A stretch of DNA of 64,000 bases from Pseudomonas azadiae (GCF_019145355.1 NZ_JAHSTY010000002.1:1-64000); one strand, 5' to 3'; shown: positions 44,844-63,574, counted from the stretch's first letter. Notes: a model not told the origin generated them from the sequence alone. Made by a program: numbers and translations.

Positions 44844-44862
44844 CTGCCGCATTTTGCGGCAG
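44844..44862 (+). other. Hairpin between rseP and bamA
   Basis: CTGCCGCA pairs with TGCGGCAG around TTT, with a short T-rich stretch after it. It may attenuate transcription or stabilise mRNA between rseP and bamA. Confidence 0.5.
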
Positions 44863-44897
44863 TTTGTTTATTGCCAGTTGGAATAAGAAAGGACTTC

Positions 44898-47285
44898 ATG
44901 AAACGTCTGCTGCTAACTGCGGTTCTCACCGTATTGATGATCGCCGAAGTTCACGCCGAGTCCTTCACCATCTCCGATATTCGTGTCAACGGCCTCCAGC
45001 GGGTTTCCGCCGGTAGCGTCTTTGGTGCCTTACCGTTGAACGTCGGTGAACAGGCTGATGACCGTCGCCTGGTGGAATCCACTCGTGCGCTGTTCAAAAC
45101 CGGTTTCTTTCAAGACATCCAACTGGGTCGCGAAGGCAACGTCCTGGTCATTACTGTCGTCGAGCGACCTTCCGTCGCCAGTATCGAGATCGAGGGCAAC
45201 AAGGCGATCTCTACTGAAGACCTCATGAAGGGGCTGAAACAATCCGGCCTGGCCGAGGGCGAGATCTTCCAGCGCGCCACCCTCGAAGGTGTGCGTAACG
45301 AGTTGCAACGTCAGTACGTTGCCCAGGGCCGTTATTCCGCCACCGTGGAAACGGAAGTGGTGCCGCAGCCACGCAACCGTGTCGGTCTCAAGGTCAACAT
45401 CAACGAAGGCACCGTGGCGGCGATCCAGCACATCAACGTGGTGGGCAATACCAAATTCGCCGACGAAGACCTGATCGACCTCTTCGAACTCAAGACCACC
45501 AACTGGCTGTCGTTCTTCAAGAACGATGACAAGTACGCCCGTGAGAAACTCTCCGGTGACCTGGAGCGCCTGCGCTCCTACTACCTGGATCGTGGCTATA
45601 TCAACATGGATATCGCTTCGACCCAGGTGTCCATCACCCCGGACAAGAAGCACGTCTACATCACGGTCAACGTCAACGAAGGCGAGAAGTACAAGGTTCG
45701 TGACGTGAAGCTCAGCGGCGACCTGAAAGTGCCTGAAGACCAGGTCAAGGCGCTGCTGCTGGTGCAGAAGGACCAGGTGTTCTCGCGCAAGCTGATGACC
45801 ACCACGTCCGAACTGATCACCCGCCGCCTGGGTAACGAAGGCTATACCTTCGCTAACGTCAACGGCGTGCCGACCCCGCACGATGATGATCACACCGTGG
45901 ACATCACCTTCGTGGTCGATCCTGGTAAGCGTGCCTACGTGAACCGCATCAACTTCCGTGGCAACACCAAGTCTTCGGACGAAGTGCTGCGTCGGGAAAT
46001 GCGCCAGATGGAAGGTGGCTGGGCATCGACCTACCTGATCGACCAGTCCAAGACGCGTCTTGAGCGCCTGGGCTTCTTCAAGGAAGTCAACGTCGAAACC
46101 CCGGCCGTGCCGGGTGTGGATGACCAGGTTGACGTGAACTACGCCGTGGAAGAGCAGGCGTCGGGCTCGATCACCGCCAGCGTGGGCTTCGCACAAAGTG
46201 CCGGCCTGATCCTCGGTGGTTCGATCACCCAGAACAACTTCCTGGGTACCGGTAACCGAGTGTCTATCGGCCTGACCCGAAGCGAATACCAGAGCCGATA
46301 CAACTTTGGTTATACCGACCCCTACTGGACTGCCGACGGTGTGAGCCTGGGCTACAACGCCTTCTACCGCACCACCGACTACAAAGACCTCGACGTTGAC
46401 GTTGCAAGCTATGCGATCGACAGCCTGGGTGCCGGTGTCAACGTGGGTTACCCGATCAGCGAGACCTCGCGCCTGACCTTTGGCCTCACTGCGCAACAGG
46501 ATGAGATCAAGACCGGTGTTTACACCGTGGACGAAATCTTTGATTTCACCCGCCGTGAAGGTGACAAGTTCCTGAACTTCAAGGCGTCTGCCGGCTGGTC
46601 CGAGTCGACCCTGAACAAAGGTGTACTGGCGACCCGTGGTCACTCCCAGAGCCTGACCCTGGAAACCACCACGCCGGGCAGCGACCTGTCGTTCTTCAAG
46701 CTCGACTACCGTGGCCAGTTGTTCACGCCGTTGAGCGATAACTACACCATGCGCCTGCACACTGAGCTGGGCTATGGCGACGGTTACGGTTCGACCGATG
46801 GCCTGCCATTCTATGAAAACTACTATGCCGGTGGTTTCAACTCGGTTCGTGGTTTCAAGGACAGCACCCTGGGCCCGCGCGGTACGCCAAGCCGTGGGGT
46901 GGACCGGACCGGCAACGTCGGGACGCGACTTGATTCGGACAATGACCCGCTGCCATTTGGTGGTAACGTGCTGATTCAAGGTGGCGCAGAGATTCTTTTC
47001 CCTCTGCCGTTCGTCAAGGATCAGCGTTCCCTGCGTACTTCGGTTTTCTGGGATGTGGGTAATGTATTCGACTCCAAGTGCGAACAGATCACTAACCCGA
47101 GTGGCTTGAAATCCGACACCAAGTGCAACGACGTGAGTCTCAGCAACCTGGCAAGCTCCGTGGGTGTGGGTGTGACCTGGGTGACCGCGCTTGGCCCATT
47201 GAGCTTTGCTCTGGCCATGCCGATCAAGAAACCGGATAACGCTGAAACCCAGATTTTCCAATTCTCCCTCGGCCAGACGTTCTAA
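44898..47285 (+). CDS. bamA: Outer-membrane protein assembly factor BamA
   Basis: The 795-residue Omp85 protein inserts beta-barrel proteins into the outer membrane. I start at ATG 44898 (MKRLLLTAVLTVLMIAEVHA), which gives a signal peptide; the longer frame starts upstream without one. Five POTRA domains cover about residues 22-420, followed by the 16-stranded barrel with VRGF motif (GFNSVRGFKDS) in the L6 loop and a C-terminal phenylalanine (FSLGQTF). It is followed by skp. Confidence 0.97.
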   Translation: MKRLLLTAVLTVLMIAEVHAESFTISDIRVNGLQRVSAGSVFGALPLNVGEQADDRRLVESTRALFKTGFFQDIQLGREGNVLVITVVERPSVASIEIEGNKAISTEDLMKGLKQSGLAEGEIFQRATLEGVRNELQRQYVAQGRYSATVETEVVPQPRNRVGLKVNINEGTVAAIQHINVVGNTKFADEDLIDLFELKTTNWLSFFKNDDKYAREKLSGDLERLRSYYLDRGYINMDIASTQVSITPDKKHVYITVNVNEGEKYKVRDVKLSGDLKVPEDQVKALLLVQKDQVFSRKLMTTTSELITRRLGNEGYTFANVNGVPTPHDDDHTVDITFVVDPGKRAYVNRINFRGNTKSSDEVLRREMRQMEGGWASTYLIDQSKTRLERLGFFKEVNVETPAVPGVDDQVDVNYAVEEQASGSITASVGFAQSAGLILGGSITQNNFLGTGNRVSIGLTRSEYQSRYNFGYTDPYWTADGVSLGYNAFYRTTDYKDLDVDVASYAIDSLGAGVNVGYPISETSRLTFGLTAQQDEIKTGVYTVDEIFDFTRREGDKFLNFKASAGWSESTLNKGVLATRGHSQSLTLETTTPGSDLSFFKLDYRGQLFTPLSDNYTMRLHTELGYGDGYGSTDGLPFYENYYAGGFNSVRGFKDSTLGPRGTPSRGVDRTGNVGTRLDSDNDPLPFGGNVLIQGGAEILFPLPFVKDQRSLRTSVFWDVGNVFDSKCEQITNPSGLKSDTKCNDVSLSNLASSVGVGVTWVTALGPLSFALAMPIKKPDNAETQIFQFSLGQTF

Positions 47286-47330
47286 GCGTCTGACCCAAGA
47301 TAACGACAACGGATTCTGTAGGAGTACATC

Positions 47331-47834
47331 GTGCGTAAGTTGACTCAATTGGTTCTGCTGGCAACCGTGCTGGTAGCGACCCCGGCCTTCGCCGAAATGA
47401 AAATCGCCGTGCTGAACTATCAGATGGCTCTTCTGGAGTCCGACGCGGCCAAGCGTTATGCGGTGGATGCCGAGAAGAAATTTGGTCCGCAACTGACCAA
47501 GCTCAAGACGCTGGAAAGCAGCGCCAAGGGCATCCAGGATCGTCTGGTAGCCGGTGGCGACAAGATGCAGCAAGGCGAACGCGAGCGTCTGGAGCTTGAG
47601 TTCAAGCAAAAGGCCCGTGACTACCAGTTCCAGTCCAAGGAACTGAACGAAGCCAAAGCTGTTGCCGACCGTGAAATGCTGAAACAGCTGAAGCCGAAAC
47701 TCGACAGTGCTGTGGAAGAAGTCATCAAGAAGGGTGCCTTTGACCTGGTGTTCGAGCGTGGCGCTGTGATCGACGTCAAGCCTCAATACGACATCACCCG
47801 TCAGGTGATCGAGCGCATGAACCAGCTGAAGTAA
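47331..47834 (+). CDS. skp: Periplasmic chaperone Skp (OmpH)
   Basis: The 167-residue protein has a signal peptide ending near residue 21 (VLVATPAFA) and a long helical, charged mature part, the tentacles of the Skp trimer. It holds unfolded outer-membrane proteins in the periplasm for delivery to BamA. The start is GTG with GTAGGAG upstream. It is three bases upstream of lpxD. Confidence 0.94.
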   Translation: MRKLTQLVLLATVLVATPAFAEMKIAVLNYQMALLESDAAKRYAVDAEKKFGPQLTKLKTLESSAKGIQDRLVAGGDKMQQGERERLELEFKQKARDYQFQSKELNEAKAVADREMLKQLKPKLDSAVEEVIKKGAFDLVFERGAVIDVKPQYDITRQVIERMNQLK

Positions 47835-47837
47835 GCC

Positions 47838-48893
47838 ATGACCGCGACTATCAAGCTCGGCGAGTTGGCCGAGTTCCTGGGGGCCACGTTGCATGGCTCC
47901 CCGGAGAAGGAAATTACTGGGCTAGCCACCTTGCAGGAGGCTGGCCCAGCTCAGTTGAGCTTCCTCGCAAATCCTCAATACCGTAAATACCTGGTCGACA
48001 GCAGAGCCGCAGCCGTGTTGCTCAAAGCCGCTGACGCCGAGGGGTTTGCCGGGGAGGCGCTGGTGGTGGACGACCCGTACCTGGCTTATGCGCGGGTGTC
48101 GCACCTGTTCGATCCGAAACCCAAGGCAGCCGGCGGTATTCATCCGTCTGCGGTGATTGCCGATGATGCCCAGGTTGACCCCGCAGCCAGCATCGGTGCC
48201 TTTGCGGTGATCGAGAGCGGTGCGCGCATTGCTGCAGGTGTCACGGTCGGTGCTCATTGCTTTATCGGTGCGCGCTGTGAAATCGGCGCCGACGGTTGGC
48301 TCGCACCGCGCGTAACCCTGTATCACGATGTGCGTATCGGTAAGCGTGTGGTCATCCAGTCGGGTGCCGTGATTGGTGGCGAAGGCTTCGGCTTTGCCAA
48401 CGCCAAGGGCATCTGGAACAAGATTGCCCAGGTTGGCGGCGTAGTGATCGGCGACGACGTGGAGATTGGCGTGAACACTGCTGTCGATCGGGGGGCCCTG
48501 GCCGATACCGTGATCGGCAACGGCGTGAAGCTCGATAACCAGATCCAGATCGCCCACAACGTGCAGATTGGCGATCACACCGCCATGGCCGCTTGTGTGG
48601 GGATCTCCGGCAGCACCCGGATCGGCAAGCATTGCATGCTCGCCGGCGGTGTAGGGCTGGTGGGGCATATCGATATTTGCGACAACGTCTTCATCACTGG
48701 CATGACCATGGTCACCCACTCGATTACCGAGCCCGGGGCCTATTCTTCCGGTACCGCCATGCAGCCCGCGGCTGAATGGCGCAAGAGTGCAGCGCGGTTG
48801 AGGCAGCTCGACGACATGGCTCGACGTCTCAAACAGCTGGAAAAGCGTGTTGGGGACGTGACCCCTGGCGGTAATGCTTCATCAGAAGGCTGA
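47838..48893 (+). CDS. lpxD: UDP-3-O-acylglucosamine N-acyltransferase
   Basis: The 351-residue hexapeptide-repeat enzyme adds the second hydroxyacyl chain in lipid A synthesis. An N-terminal uridine-binding domain (about 1-100) is followed by left-handed beta-helix repeats (about 105-290) with the catalytic His in [17 protein letters not shown]. The C-terminal helices bind acyl carrier protein. Confidence 0.96.
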   Translation: MTATIKLGELAEFLGATLHGSPEKEITGLATLQEAGPAQLSFLANPQYRKYLVDSRAAAVLLKAADAEGFAGEALVVDDPYLAYARVSHLFDPKPKAAGGIHPSAVIADDAQVDPAASIGAFAVIESGARIAAGVTVGAHCFIGARCEIGADGWLAPRVTLYHDVRIGKRVVIQSGAVIGGEGFGFANAKGIWNKIAQVGGVVIGDDVEIGVNTAVDRGALADTVIGNGVKLDNQIQIAHNVQIGDHTAMAACVGISGSTRIGKHCMLAGGVGLVGHIDICDNVFITGMTMVTHSITEPGAYSSGTAMQPAAEWRKSAARLRQLDDMARRLKQLEKRVGDVTPGGNASSEG

Positions 48894-49004
48894 TACCATT
48901 TCCATATCAAGTGTGCACAGCCGCTAGACTGCCTCCTTGATTTGCTAGCGGGGCGTGCGCTTAGTTCGCCCGCCCCCAATCTTTATTACAGGCTTCCCCC
49001 CGAA

Positions 49005-49445
49005 ATGATGGACATCAACGAGATTCGCGAATACCTGCCTCACCGTTACCCGTTCCTGCTGGTGGATCGCGTAGTGGACCTCAACGTCGAGGAAAAGCGC
49101 ATTCGTGCCTACAAGAATGTCAGCATCAACGAACCGTTCTTCAATGGTCACTTTCCCGCGCATCCCATCATGCCGGGCGTGTTGATCATCGAGGCGATGG
49201 CCCAGGCTGCCGGTATCCTTGGTTTCAAAATGCTCGACCTCAAGCCTGCCGATGGCACGCTCTACTATTTCGTGGGCTCCGACAAGCTGCGTTTCCGCAA
49301 CCCGGTCACCCCGGGTGACCAGTTGATCCTGGAAGCCAAGTTCATCAGTTGCAAGCGCCAGATCTGGAAGTTCGAATGCCAGGCCTCGGTGGACGGCAAG
49401 CCGGTGTGCTCCGCCGAGATCATCTGTGCGGAACGCAAACTATGA
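49005..49445 (+). CDS. fabZ: 3-hydroxyacyl-ACP dehydratase FabZ
   Basis: The 146-residue hot-dog-fold enzyme dehydrates 3-hydroxyacyl-ACP in fatty-acid elongation. The catalytic pair is H49 ([13 protein letters not shown]) and E63 (IIEAMAQ). I start at ATG 49005 because upstream in-frame residues lack family similarity. It shares its substrate pool with lpxA, whose ATG overlaps the fabZ stop by four bases. The 111-base gap before it may hold a promoter. Confidence 0.96.
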
Positions 49446-50218
49446 GTTTGATTGACCCTCGCGCAATCATCGATCCGTCGGCCGTACTGGCCGCCGACGT
49501 TGAGGTCGGCCCCTGGTCGATCATCGGCGCAGGTGTGGAAATCGGCGAGGGGACTGTCATCGGGCCGCACGTGATCCTCAAAGGTCCGACCCGCATTGGC
49601 AAACACAATCGCATCTACCAGTTCTCCTCGGTAGGCGAAGACACCCCGGACATGAAGTACAAGGGTGAAGAAACGCGCCTGGTAATCGGTGATCACAACA
49701 TCATCCGTGAAGGTGTGACCATTCACCGTGGCACCGTGCAGGACCGGGCCGAGACCACCCTGGGCGATCACAATCTGGTGATGGCCTACGCGCATATCGG
49801 CCATGACAGCGTGATCGGCAACCATTGCATCCTGGTCAATAACACCGCGCTGGCGGGCCATGTGCACGTTGATGACTGGGCGATCCTGTCCGGGTTCACC
49901 CTGGTGCATCAGTACTGCCATATCGGTGCCCACAGCTTTTCCGGCATGGGCACCGCCATCGGCAAGGACGTTCCTGCGTTCGTGACGGTCTTTGGCAACC
50001 CGGCCGAAGCGCGCAGCATGAACTTCGAGGGCATGCGCCGTCGCGGGTTCAGCGAAGAGGCCATCCATGCGCTGCGCCGTGCCTACAAGGTGGTTTACCG
50101 TCAGGGGCTCACCGTGGACCAGGCGTTGATCCAACTGGCCGAGCCGGCAGCGGCGTTCCCGGAAGTCGCTGTGTTCCGTGACTCGATCCAGTCGTCGACT
50201 CGCGGCATCACCCGCTGA
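49442..50218 (+). CDS. lpxA: UDP-N-acetylglucosamine O-acyltransferase
   Basis: The 258-residue enzyme catalyses the first step of lipid A synthesis. It consists of hexapeptide repeats ([19 protein letters not shown] units) and a C-terminal helical domain, with the catalytic His in [18 protein letters not shown]. The start is ATG 49442, overlapping the fabZ stop. lpxB follows after two bases. Confidence 0.96.
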
Positions 50219-50220
50219 TC

Positions 50221-51360
50221 ATGGCTAATCTGCGTATCGCGCTGGTGGCCGGAGAAGCTTCCGGTGACATTTTGGGCGCAGGTCTTATGCGGGCCCTCAA
50301 GGCCCAGCATCCGGCGGTGGAATTCATGGGGGTCGGCGGCCCGCTGATGCAGGCCGAAGGGCTCGTTTCCTATTTCCCCATGGAGCGCTTGTCGGTCATG
50401 GGGCTGGTGGAAGTACTGGGCCGTCTGCGCGAGCTGCTCGCGCGGCGCAAACTGCTGATCCAGACCCTGATTGAAGAAAAGCCCGACGTGTTTATCGGAA
50501 TCGACGCGCCGGACTTCACCCTCACTATCGAACTCAAGTTGCGTCAGGCCGGGATCAAGACTGTGCACTACGTCAGCCCGTCCGTGTGGGCGTGGCGGCA
50601 GAAGCGCGTGCTCAAGATCCGCGAAGGCTGCGACTTGATGCTGACCCTGCTGCCATTCGAAGCCAGGTTCTACGAAGAGAAGGGCGTGCCGGTGCGGTTT
50701 GTCGGGCATACCCTGGCCGACACCATTCCATTGGAGGCTGACCGCGCCGCGGCGCGCGCCGAGCTCGGCTTGGCAGCCGGCCCGCTGGTCGCGCTGATGC
50801 CCGGCAGTCGTGGCGGCGAAGTCGGGCGCCTGGCTTCGGTATTCTTTGACGCTGCCGAGCGCCTGCAAGCCTTGAAGCCAGGCGTACGTTTCGTACTGCC
50901 CTGCGCGAGTCCGCAACGTCGTGCACAGATCGAAACGCTGCTTGAAGGCCGCAACCTGCCGTTGACCTTGCTCGACGGCCAATCGCACCTGGCGCTCGCG
51001 GCCTGTGATGCGGTGCTGATCGCTTCGGGTACGGCCACTCTGGAGGCCTTGCTGTACAAGCGACCGATGGTCGTGGCGTACCGCCTGGCGCCATTGACGT
51101 TCTGGATCCTCAAGCGCATGGTCAAAAGCCCTTACATCTCCTTGCCGAACCTGTTGGCCCAGCGCCTGTTGGTGCCGGAGTTGTTGCAGGACGATGCAAC
51201 ACCCGAAGCCCTCGCGAAAACCCTACTACCCTTGATTGACGGCGGTGAAGAACAGACCCGCGGTTTCGACGACATCCACCGCACCCTGCGCCGTGATGCG
51301 TCGAATCAGGCGGCGGACGCCGTGTTGACCTTGATCGGCAAAAAACAGGACGCTTTATGA
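50221..51360 (+). CDS. lpxB: Lipid-A-disaccharide synthase
   Basis: The 379-residue peripheral-membrane GT-B glycosyltransferase (family 19) joins UDP-2,3-diacylglucosamine and lipid [17 protein letters not shown] and [12 protein letters not shown] are family signatures. Its stop overlaps the rnhB start by four bases. Confidence 0.96.
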   Translation: MANLRIALVAGEASGDILGAGLMRALKAQHPAVEFMGVGGPLMQAEGLVSYFPMERLSVMGLVEVLGRLRELLARRKLLIQTLIEEKPDVFIGIDAPDFTLTIELKLRQAGIKTVHYVSPSVWAWRQKRVLKIREGCDLMLTLLPFEARFYEEKGVPVRFVGHTLADTIPLEADRAAARAELGLAAGPLVALMPGSRGGEVGRLASVFFDAAERLQALKPGVRFVLPCASPQRRAQIETLLEGRNLPLTLLDGQSHLALAACDAVLIASGTATLEALLYKRPMVVAYRLAPLTFWILKRMVKSPYISLPNLLAQRLLVPELLQDDATPEALAKTLLPLIDGGEEQTRGFDDIHRTLRRDASNQAADAVLTLIGKKQDAL

Positions 51361-51989
51361 CGACGCAAATGGGCCTGGATTTCAGTCTGGTTGCCGAAGC
51401 CCACGAGCTGGTGGCCGGGGTTGACGAAGTCGGCCGCGGGCCTTTGTGCGGCGCCGTCGTCACGGCGGCGGTGATCCTCGATCCGAACCGTCCGATTCTC
51501 GGCCTCAACGACTCGAAAAAACTCACCGAAGCGCGCCGCGAAAAGCTCTACGACGAAATTTGTGAGAAGGCCCTGAGCTGGCACATCGCCCGCGCCGAAG
51601 TCGAAGAGATCGACGAGCTGAACATCCTCCACGCAACCATGCTTGCCATGCAGCGCGCGGTGGAAGGCCTGCATATTACCCCCAAGCTGGCGAAGATCGA
51701 CGGCAACCGCTGTCCGAAACTGGCAATGCCGGCCGAGGCGGTGATTCAAGGCGACGGCAAGGTACCTGCCATCGCTGCTGCGTCGATCCTGGCCAAGGTC
51801 AGCCGCGACCGTGAAATGGCCGCGTTTGAACTGATCTACCCGGGCTACGGCATCGGTGGGCATAAAGGCTACCCGACGCCCGTTCATCTGGAAGCCCTGG
51901 CTCGCCTCGGGCCGACGCCGATCCATCGCCGCTCCTTCGCCCCGGTGCGCCAGGCTTACGAGCTGCGCGAGAGCCTCATCGAGGTATAG
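51357..51989 (+). CDS. rnhB: Ribonuclease HII
   Basis: The 210-residue enzyme cuts RNA in RNA/DNA hybrids and removes single ribonucleotides from DNA. The acidic active site appears in [15 protein letters not shown], and IDGNRCPKL and [13 protein letters not shown] are conserved. It is cotranscribed with lpxB; dnaE begins 106 bases downstream. Confidence 0.96.
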   Translation: MTTQMGLDFSLVAEAHELVAGVDEVGRGPLCGAVVTAAVILDPNRPILGLNDSKKLTEARREKLYDEICEKALSWHIARAEVEEIDELNILHATMLAMQRAVEGLHITPKLAKIDGNRCPKLAMPAEAVIQGDGKVPAIAAASILAKVSRDREMAAFELIYPGYGIGGHKGYPTPVHLEALARLGPTPIHRRSFAPVRQAYELRESLIEV

Positions 51990-52095
51990 CCGCAAGGCTG
52001 ATGTTTTTGCCAGGGCCCGGTACAATCCGGGCCTTGCTGTCTTCAAATATAGTTGTCTTCACATAGTTGTCCCCTCGTATAAGAACAGGATCATC

Positions 52096-55617
<3,522 letters not shown>

Positions 55618-55768
55618 TGGCCAGGCGCTTTCTTTTTTATACGGAAAATCGCCTGATCTCGACGAAACATTTAATCTCGACCTGGACGCGCCTCTCCCTT
55701 AAGGTAGGGCGCGAACAGACAACCGGCTGGCCAGGCACCCCCTGGCCGTCGACCCAAGACGGACGCTT

Positions 55769-56716
55769 ATGAACCCGAATTTTCTTGATTTCGAACAGCC
55801 GATCGCTGACCTGCAAGCCAAGATCGAAGAACTGCGCCTGGTCGGCAATGACAATTCGCTGAACATCGGCGATGAGATCGCTCGCCTGCAAGACAAGAGC
55901 AGCACGCTCACCGAAGACATCTTCGGCAAGCTGACCAGCTGGCAGATCGCGCGCCTGGCTCGCCACCCGCGCCGTCCGTACACCTTGGACTACATCCAGC
56001 ACATCTTTACCGAGTTCGACGAGCTGCATGGCGACCGCCACTTCTCCGATGACGCGGCCATCGTGGGCGGTATCGCTCGCCTGGACGACCAGCCGGTGAT
56101 GGTGATCGGTCACCAGAAAGGCCGCGAAGTGCGCGAGAAAGTGCGGCGCAACTTCGGTATGCCGCGTCCGGAAGGCTACCGCAAGGCGTGCCGCCTGATG
56201 GAAATGGCCGAGCGCTTCAAGATGCCGATCCTGACCTTTATCGACACGCCGGGTGCCTACCCAGGTATCGACGCCGAAGAGCGCAACCAGAGCGAAGCGA
56301 TCGCCTGGAACCTGCGTGTCATGTCGCGCCTGAAAACCCCGATCATTGCCACCGTGATTGGTGAAGGTGGTTCCGGCGGTGCACTGGCTATTGGCGTCTG
56401 TGACCAACTGAACATGCTGCAATATTCGACCTACGCGGTGATCTCGCCGGAAGGTTGCGCCTCGATCCTGTGGAAAACCGCCGAAAAGGCGCCAGACGCT
56501 GCCGAAGCCATGGGCATCACTGCTGATCGCCTCAAAGGCCTGGGCATTGTCGACAAAGTGATCGCCGAGCCACTGGGCGGCGCCCACCGCGACCCGGCTG
56601 CGGCTGCCGCGACCATCCGTGGTGAGCTGGCTTCGCAACTGGCGATGCTCAAGAAGCTGGATAACGAAGCGCTGTTGGCCCGTCGTTATGAGCGTCTGAT
56701 GAGCTACGGTCTCTAA
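55769..56716 (+). CDS. accA: Acetyl-CoA carboxylase carboxyltransferase subunit alpha
   Basis: The 315-residue subunit transfers the carboxyl group from carboxybiotin to acetyl-CoA, the committed step of fatty-acid synthesis, together with Acc[21 protein letters not shown] and [15 protein letters not shown] are canonical. The 151-base gap after dnaE may contain a promoter. A REP doublet follows the gene. Confidence 0.97.
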   Translation: MNPNFLDFEQPIADLQAKIEELRLVGNDNSLNIGDEIARLQDKSSTLTEDIFGKLTSWQIARLARHPRRPYTLDYIQHIFTEFDELHGDRHFSDDAAIVGGIARLDDQPVMVIGHQKGREVREKVRRNFGMPRPEGYRKACRLMEMAERFKMPILTFIDTPGAYPGIDAEERNQSEAIAWNLRVMSRLKTPIIATVIGEGGSGGALAIGVCDQLNMLQYSTYAVISPEGCASILWKTAEKAPDAAEAMGITADRLKGLGIVDKVIAEPLGGAHRDPAAAAATIRGELASQLAMLKKLDNEALLARRYERLMSYGL

Positions 56717-56734
56717 GACCAGCGCAGGACCCAA

Positions 56735-56823
56735 ATGTGGGAGCTGGCTTGCCTGCGATAGCATCACCTCGGTGCAGTTGATAGACCGAGGTACCTGCAT
56801 CGCGGGCAAGCCCGCTCCCACAT
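56735..56823. repeat. REP doublet with unlike arms
   Basis: The left arm is ATGTGGGAGCTGGCTTGCCT-type, while the right arm is the GCGGGCAAGCCCGCTCCCAC type. The doublet is a hybrid of the two classes seen in this window. It lies between accA and tilS. Confidence 0.88.
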
Positions 56824-56875
56824 TTGCTTGCGTATGCTGGGATAGTGCATTCCAGATGGATGGCGGTACTTTGCT

Positions 56876-58195
56876 ATGAAGCCCACCTTAATCGCCCAAC
56901 TCCTGCAAACCCTGGCCCCCTGGCGCTCTGCCCCGGCCTGGCACATCGCGTTCTCTGGCGGACTTGATTCCACCGTCCTCCTGCATCTTCTCGTTACCCT
57001 GGCAAAAACCGAAACCCTGCCGCCCCTCAACGCCGTGCATGTCCATCATGGCCTGCAAGCCGCCGCCGATGCCTGGCCAAGTCATTGCCAGTCAGTGTGT
57101 GACAGCCTGGGTGTGCCCCTGCGCATCCTGCGTGTGCAAGTGCAACCCGGCGCCAGTCTTGAGCGTGCCGCCCGTGAGGCGCGTTACCAGGCGTTTGCCG
57201 AGGTGACTGGGGTAGGGGAGGTGTTGTTCACCGGCCAGCATCGCGATGACCAGGCTGAAACCCTGTTGTTCCGCCTGCTGCGCGGGGCTGGCGTGCGAGG
57301 GGTGGCGGCAATGCCGGCACAGCGGCCATTGGCGGGTGGTTATCTGGTGCGGCCTTTACTGGAAGTGCCACGGGTCGAGCTGGAGGCCTACGCTCAGGAG
57401 CACCCGCTCAAGTGGATCGAGGACCCGTCCAACGCCGATTCACGCTTCTCGCGCAACTACCTGCGCCACAAAGTGTTCCCTGCGCTGACGCAGCGGTGGC
57501 CGCAAGCGGTATCGAGCCTGGCACGTACTGCCGAGCACTTGAACGAAGCTCAGGGCCTGCTGGACGAATTGGCCCGCATGGACCTGCACGCCGCCGATCG
57601 ACCTTCCCCGTTTCCCTGGCTGCACGTGCCGTCCCTGGCGCTGGCGCCACTGCGCGAGCTTTCCGACGCCCGTCAGCGCAACGCCCTGCGCCATTGGCTG
57701 ACGCCGCTGACACGTCTGCCCGACAGCGACCATTGGGCCAGTTGGCTTTCCCTGCGTGATGCCAAGCGCGACGCACAGCCTGTATGGCGCCTGGCCGACG
57801 GCGAGTTGCACCGTAGCGGCGAGCGTCTCTGGTGGTTGCCCGCCACTTGGTCGGAATTTTCCGACGCAACGGTGAGCTGGCCTGATCAGCAAAACCCACT
57901 AGAGTTACCCGGCAATGGTCAGTTGAAGCTCATGGGCAACGCGCTCGAAGGTCCGTTGCAGGTCCGTTACCGTCAGGGCGGTGAAGTCATCGAAGTGCCA
58001 GGTCGCGGTCGGCGCGACCTGAAGCGGCTGCTTAACGAAAGCGGGCTGCCGGGCTTCGTGCGTGGCAGATTGCCGCTGCTGTATCGGGGCGAGCAATTGC
58101 TGGGCGTGCCCAGCATCGCTGGGCGCTGGGCGGTGCCGAGTGAGGGTTGGCAATTACATTGGATGCCACAGAGCTGCGATCAAGGTTTGAGCTGA
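56876..58195 (+). CDS. tilS: tRNA(Ile)-lysidine synthetase
   Basis: The 439-residue ATP-pyrophosphatase adds lysine to C34 of tRNA-Ile(CAU), converting its specificity. The PP-loop is FSGGLDSTVLLHLL near residue 25; the N-terminal catalytic domain ends near residue 215 and a C-terminal tRNA-recognition domain follows. The length is typical. The gene is essential in most bacteria. Confidence 0.95.
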   Translation: MKPTLIAQLLQTLAPWRSAPAWHIAFSGGLDSTVLLHLLVTLAKTETLPPLNAVHVHHGLQAAADAWPSHCQSVCDSLGVPLRILRVQVQPGASLERAAREARYQAFAEVTGVGEVLFTGQHRDDQAETLLFRLLRGAGVRGVAAMPAQRPLAGGYLVRPLLEVPRVELEAYAQEHPLKWIEDPSNADSRFSRNYLRHKVFPALTQRWPQAVSSLARTAEHLNEAQGLLDELARMDLHAADRPSPFPWLHVPSLALAPLRELSDARQRNALRHWLTPLTRLPDSDHWASWLSLRDAKRDAQPVWRLADGELHRSGERLWWLPATWSEFSDATVSWPDQQNPLELPGNGQLKLMGNALEGPLQVRYRQGGEVIEVPGRGRRDLKRLLNESGLPGFVRGRLPLLYRGEQLLGVPSIAGRWAVPSEGWQLHWMPQSCDQGLS

Positions 58196-62398
<4,203 letters not shown>

Positions 62399-62569
62399 TC
62401 GATAAGTGATAAAAAGTCGGCGGATTGCGTCGTAAAACTCACGAGAGTGTGGGTTTTGGCGCTAATCTGAGGACTATCATGCACAAGCCTGGTTCTTCCA
62501 GGCTTCGTGCTATCAGTTGCTTTGAAAGTTTTGCATGGCTGTCTTTTTTCACTGGATACCCGATATTCG

Positions 62570-62848
62570 ATGCGCAGTCCCAATTGGTTGTTCCTCGTCT
62601 TGCTCTTGTTGCTGGCTGGCCTGCAATACCGCCTATGGGTGGGTAATGGCAGCTTTGCGCAGGTAAAAGACCTGACCGAGCAAATTGCTGCACAGCACGC
62701 CGAAAACGAAGTCCTGCTGGAGCGTAACCGCGTCCTCGATGCCGAAGTGCTTGAGCTGAAAAAAGGTACGGAGACCGTTGAAGAGCGGGCTCGTCATGAA
62801 TTGGGCATGGTCAAGGAGGGCGAAACCCTCTACCAGTTGGCCCAATGA
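62570..62848 (+). CDS. ftsB: Cell division protein FtsB
   Basis: The 92-residue bitopic protein has one membrane helix (LFLVLLLLLAGLQYRL) and a periplasmic coiled coil (about residues 28-65) that joins FtsL and FtsQ at the divisome. I start at ATG 62570, which places the helix at the N-terminus as in the family. It overlaps ispD by four bases, the standard pairing. Confidence 0.93.
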   Translation: MRSPNWLFLVLLLLLAGLQYRLWVGNGSFAQVKDLTEQIAAQHAENEVLLERNRVLDAEVLELKKGTETVEERARHELGMVKEGETLYQLAQ

Positions 62849-63552
62849 GCAACAGCTTGCCGGCCTTCTGGGCCGTGATTCCTGCCGCGGGCGTCGGTGC
62901 CCGTATGGCGGCGGACCGTCCCAAGCAATATTTGCAACTGGGCGGGCGCACTATTCTCGAACACAGCCTTGGCTGTTTTCTCGATCATCCATCGCTCAAG
63001 GGCCTGGTGCTCAGCCTGGCTGGCGATGATCCCTATTGGCCTACCCTGGCATGTGCCACAGACCCGCGCATCCAGCGTGCAGACGGCGGTTCGGAGCGTT
63101 CAGGCTCTGTGCTCAACGCGTTGTTGCACCTGCACGGGCAGGGTGCAAGCGATGACGATTGGGTGCTGGTGCATGATGCTGCACGGCCCAACCTCAGTCG
63201 GGATGACCTGGACAAGCTACTAAGCGAACTGGCCAACGACCCGGTCGGTGGCCTGCTGGCCGTGCCGGCCCGCGATACCCTCAAGCGCGTCGACAAGCAT
63301 GGCCGGGTCGTCGAGACCGTCGACCGCAGCTTGATCTGGCAGGCTTACACGCCGCAGATGTTCCGGCTCGGCGCATTGCATCGGGCCTTGGCCGACAGCC
63401 TGGTGGCGGACGCGGTGATCACCGATGAAGCGTCGGCCATGGAATGGTCCGGCCAGGCGCCGCGCCTGATTGAAGGGCGCTCGGACAATATCAAGGTGAC
63501 CCGGCCGGAGGATCTGGAGTGGCTCAGGTTGCGGTGGGCTAACCGGCGGTAG
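62845..63552 (+). CDS. ispD: 2-C-methyl-D-erythritol 4-phosphate cytidylyltransferase
   Basis: The 235-residue MEP-pathway enzyme makes CDP-methylerythritol from the product of ispC. The nucleotide-binding IPAAGVGARMAADRPKQYL and the conserved VHDAARPNLS are present. It is cotranscribed with ftsB. Confidence 0.95.
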   Translation: MSNSLPAFWAVIPAAGVGARMAADRPKQYLQLGGRTILEHSLGCFLDHPSLKGLVLSLAGDDPYWPTLACATDPRIQRADGGSERSGSVLNALLHLHGQGASDDDWVLVHDAARPNLSRDDLDKLLSELANDPVGGLLAVPARDTLKRVDKHGRVVETVDRSLIWQAYTPQMFRLGALHRALADSLVADAVITDEASAMEWSGQAPRLIEGRSDNIKVTRPEDLEWLRLRWANRR

Positions 63553-63574
63553 CCAGTTGCACCGCGTCGACTTC

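Noticed and set aside
45030..47894. A 954-codon open frame on the minus strand across bamA and skp.
   Set aside because: It is antisense to two certain genes, is rich in His, Val and Gln as high-G+C shadow frames are, and shows no domain.
48942..49004. A 21-residue N-terminal extension of FabZ.
   Set aside because: The family begins with MMDINEI at 49005, and the upstream codons lack similarity and a ribosome-binding site.
51856..52095. An in-frame extension of dnaE back into rnhB.
   Set aside because: The extra residues do not resemble DnaE, and the family N-terminus begins at ATG 52096.
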